Assembly: GCA_034434895.1 (NCBI GenBank)
Contig: DAOTYI010000038.1
Location: 1-5,602 of the forward strand
Reading direction: 5' to 3'
DNA from: DAOTXL01 sp034434895
Lineage (GTDB): Bacteria > Chloroflexota > Anaerolineae > JAAYZQ01
DNA length: 5,602 bases
In this document: positions 4,840 through 5,602 of the stretch, one piece after another
Layout of the letters: each line of letters opens with the position of its first letter
Numbering within the stretch: the first letter of the stretch is position 1
Notes under the pieces: generated by a model
Database searches by the model: none
The model's input: only the letters and a program-made list of their open reading frames with translations
Told to the model about the DNA's origin: nothing
Translations under genes and position numbers: made by a program

Positions 4840-5602
4840 ATGAAAAAATGGCAAACTGCTGTGGCGGCCCTGCTGATCCTGGCTCTGGTGGTGACCGCCT
4901 GTGGCCCAACACCCGCGCCAACGGCGGCGCCCAAGCCAACCGAGGCCAAACCAACTGAGGCAGCCAAACCGACCGAGGCGGCCAAACCAACTGAGGCAGC
5001 CAAACCGGCCGGTCCCGTGACCTTTGAACCCGGCAAGGCGGTCAAGATGGTGCTGTTGCCCAAGTTCCTGGGCATCCTGGTCTTTGACCAGGCCCGCCAG
5101 GGCGCCGAGGAAGCAGCCGCCGAACTCCAGAACCCGGAAAAGCTGCAATTCCTGGGCCCCACCCCCGAAAACAGCGTCGCCGGCCAGATCGAAATCGTCA
5201 CCAACGCCACCACCCAGGGGGTCAACGCCATCATGCTCTCCAACAACGCCGGCGACCAGATCGTGCCCGCCGCCAAGGCCGCCCGCGAGGCCGGCGTGAC
5301 CTTTGTCACCTGGGACTCCCCTATCCCCTCCGCCGAAGGGGAACAGCTCTTTGTCGCCCAGGTGGACTTTAACGAAACCGGCAAGGTCATGGCCGACATG
5401 GCCCGCAACATCCTGGGACCGAACGGCGGCAAGTTCGCCGTCCTCTCCGCCTCCCCAGACGCCGCCAACCAGAACGCCTGGATCGCTGCCCTCAAAGAGG
5501 TCCTCAAGCAGCCGGAATATGCCAACCTGGAGCTGCTGGACATCGTCTACGGCAACGACCAGTCGGAGGACAGCTACAACCAGGCCCTGGCCCTGGTGGA
5601 CA
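4840..5602 (+). CDS. Sugar-binding lipoprotein of the ABC importer (RhaS/LsrB-like), 3'-truncated
   Basis: The first 254 residues are present; the gene runs off the window and family members are usually well over 300 residues. MKK, a hydrophobic core (7-18) and the lipobox VTAC (18-21) mark a lipoprotein signal peptide with Cys21 as the lipidated residue. Residues 23-59 are a low-complexity Pro/Thr/Glu/Ala/Lys linker with repeated KPTEA(A) units that should hold the domain off the membrane. From about 66 on it is a periplasmic-binding-protein type I sugar-binding fold (Peripla_BP_4 type). Family features are the first strand KMVLLPKF (69-76), GQIEIVTNATTQGVNAIMLS (115-134), VTFVTWDSPIP (153-163) and LSASPDAANQNAW (202-214). 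The WDS and the NQNAW-like blocks recall RhaS and LsrB, from memory; they argue for rhamnose or AI-2-like ligands but do not prove either. The gene follows its transporter subunits after a 119-nt gap. Confidence 0.92.
   Translation, partial: MKKWQTAVAALLILALVVTACGPTPAPTAAPKPTEAKPTEAAKPTEAAKPTEAAKPAGPVTFEPGKAVKMVLLPKFLGILVFDQARQGAEEAAAELQNPEKLQFLGPTPENSVAGQIEIVTNATTQGVNAIMLSNNAGDQIVPAAKAAREAGVTFVTWDSPIPSAEGEQLFVAQVDFNETGKVMADMARNILGPNGGKFAVLSASPDAANQNAWIAALKEVLKQPEYANLELLDIVYGNDQSEDSYNQALALVD
4933..5007 (+). repeat. KPTEA(A) tandem repeat in the lipoprotein linker
   Basis: Four protein-level units, one KPTEA (residues 32-36) and three KPTEAA (37-54), are followed by a partial KP. At DNA level 4944-4971 and 4980-5007 are identical over 28 bp with a 36-bp period, so units two and four share every codon while unit three differs at three synonymous sites. 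This points to duplication of a two-unit block. It encodes a flexible spacer, not part of the ligand-binding fold. Confidence 0.85.

Overview
This window looks like the front of a carbohydrate-uptake operon from a GC-rich bacterium, most likely a member of the Chloroflexota (Anaerolineae/Caldilineae type). The taxonomic guess rests mainly on the binding protein, a lipoprotein whose lipidated Cys is followed by a Pro/Thr/Ala/Glu/Lys linker of repeated KPTEA(A) units, a style common in that phylum. High G+C at third codon positions fits but is not diagnostic.

Layout, all on the + strand. Positions 1-267 are non-coding: a GC-rich hairpin of interspersed-repeat type (5-45), an AT-richer stretch, a near-consensus sigma70-type promoter (169-197), and a perfect 8-bp-arm inverted repeat (225-245) in the leader, whose 10-bp core recurs upstream of the promoter (145-154). 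Then come five genes: a DeoR-family regulator (268-1083), a tandem-NBD sugar ABC ATPase (1084-2613), two BPD_transp_2-type permeases (2610-3698 and 3701-4720), and, after a 119-nt gap, a periplasmic-type sugar-binding lipoprotein (4840 to the window edge, truncated at its 3' end).

The first four genes are tightly packed: regulator stop and ATPase start abut, ATPase and first permease overlap by ATGA, and 2 nt separate the permeases. They are almost certainly co-transcribed. The binding protein captures the ligand outside the membrane, the two different permeases form the heterodimeric channel, and the ATPase supplies both nucleotide-binding domains. The DeoR protein probably represses the operon, including itself, until a (phospho)sugar intermediate releases it.

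Gene content and sequence resemble the L-rhamnose transporter group (rhaR plus rhaSTPQ of rhizobia) and the related AI-2 importer (lsrACDB). The DeoR partner favours rhamnose, but the substrate cannot be fixed from this window because no catabolic gene is included. I do not see an unprecedented system here. The most distinctive points are the paired operator-like motifs around the promoter, an isolated 13-nt perfect Shine-Dalgarno sequence in the permease/binding-protein gap, and the expanding repeat in the lipoprotein linker.
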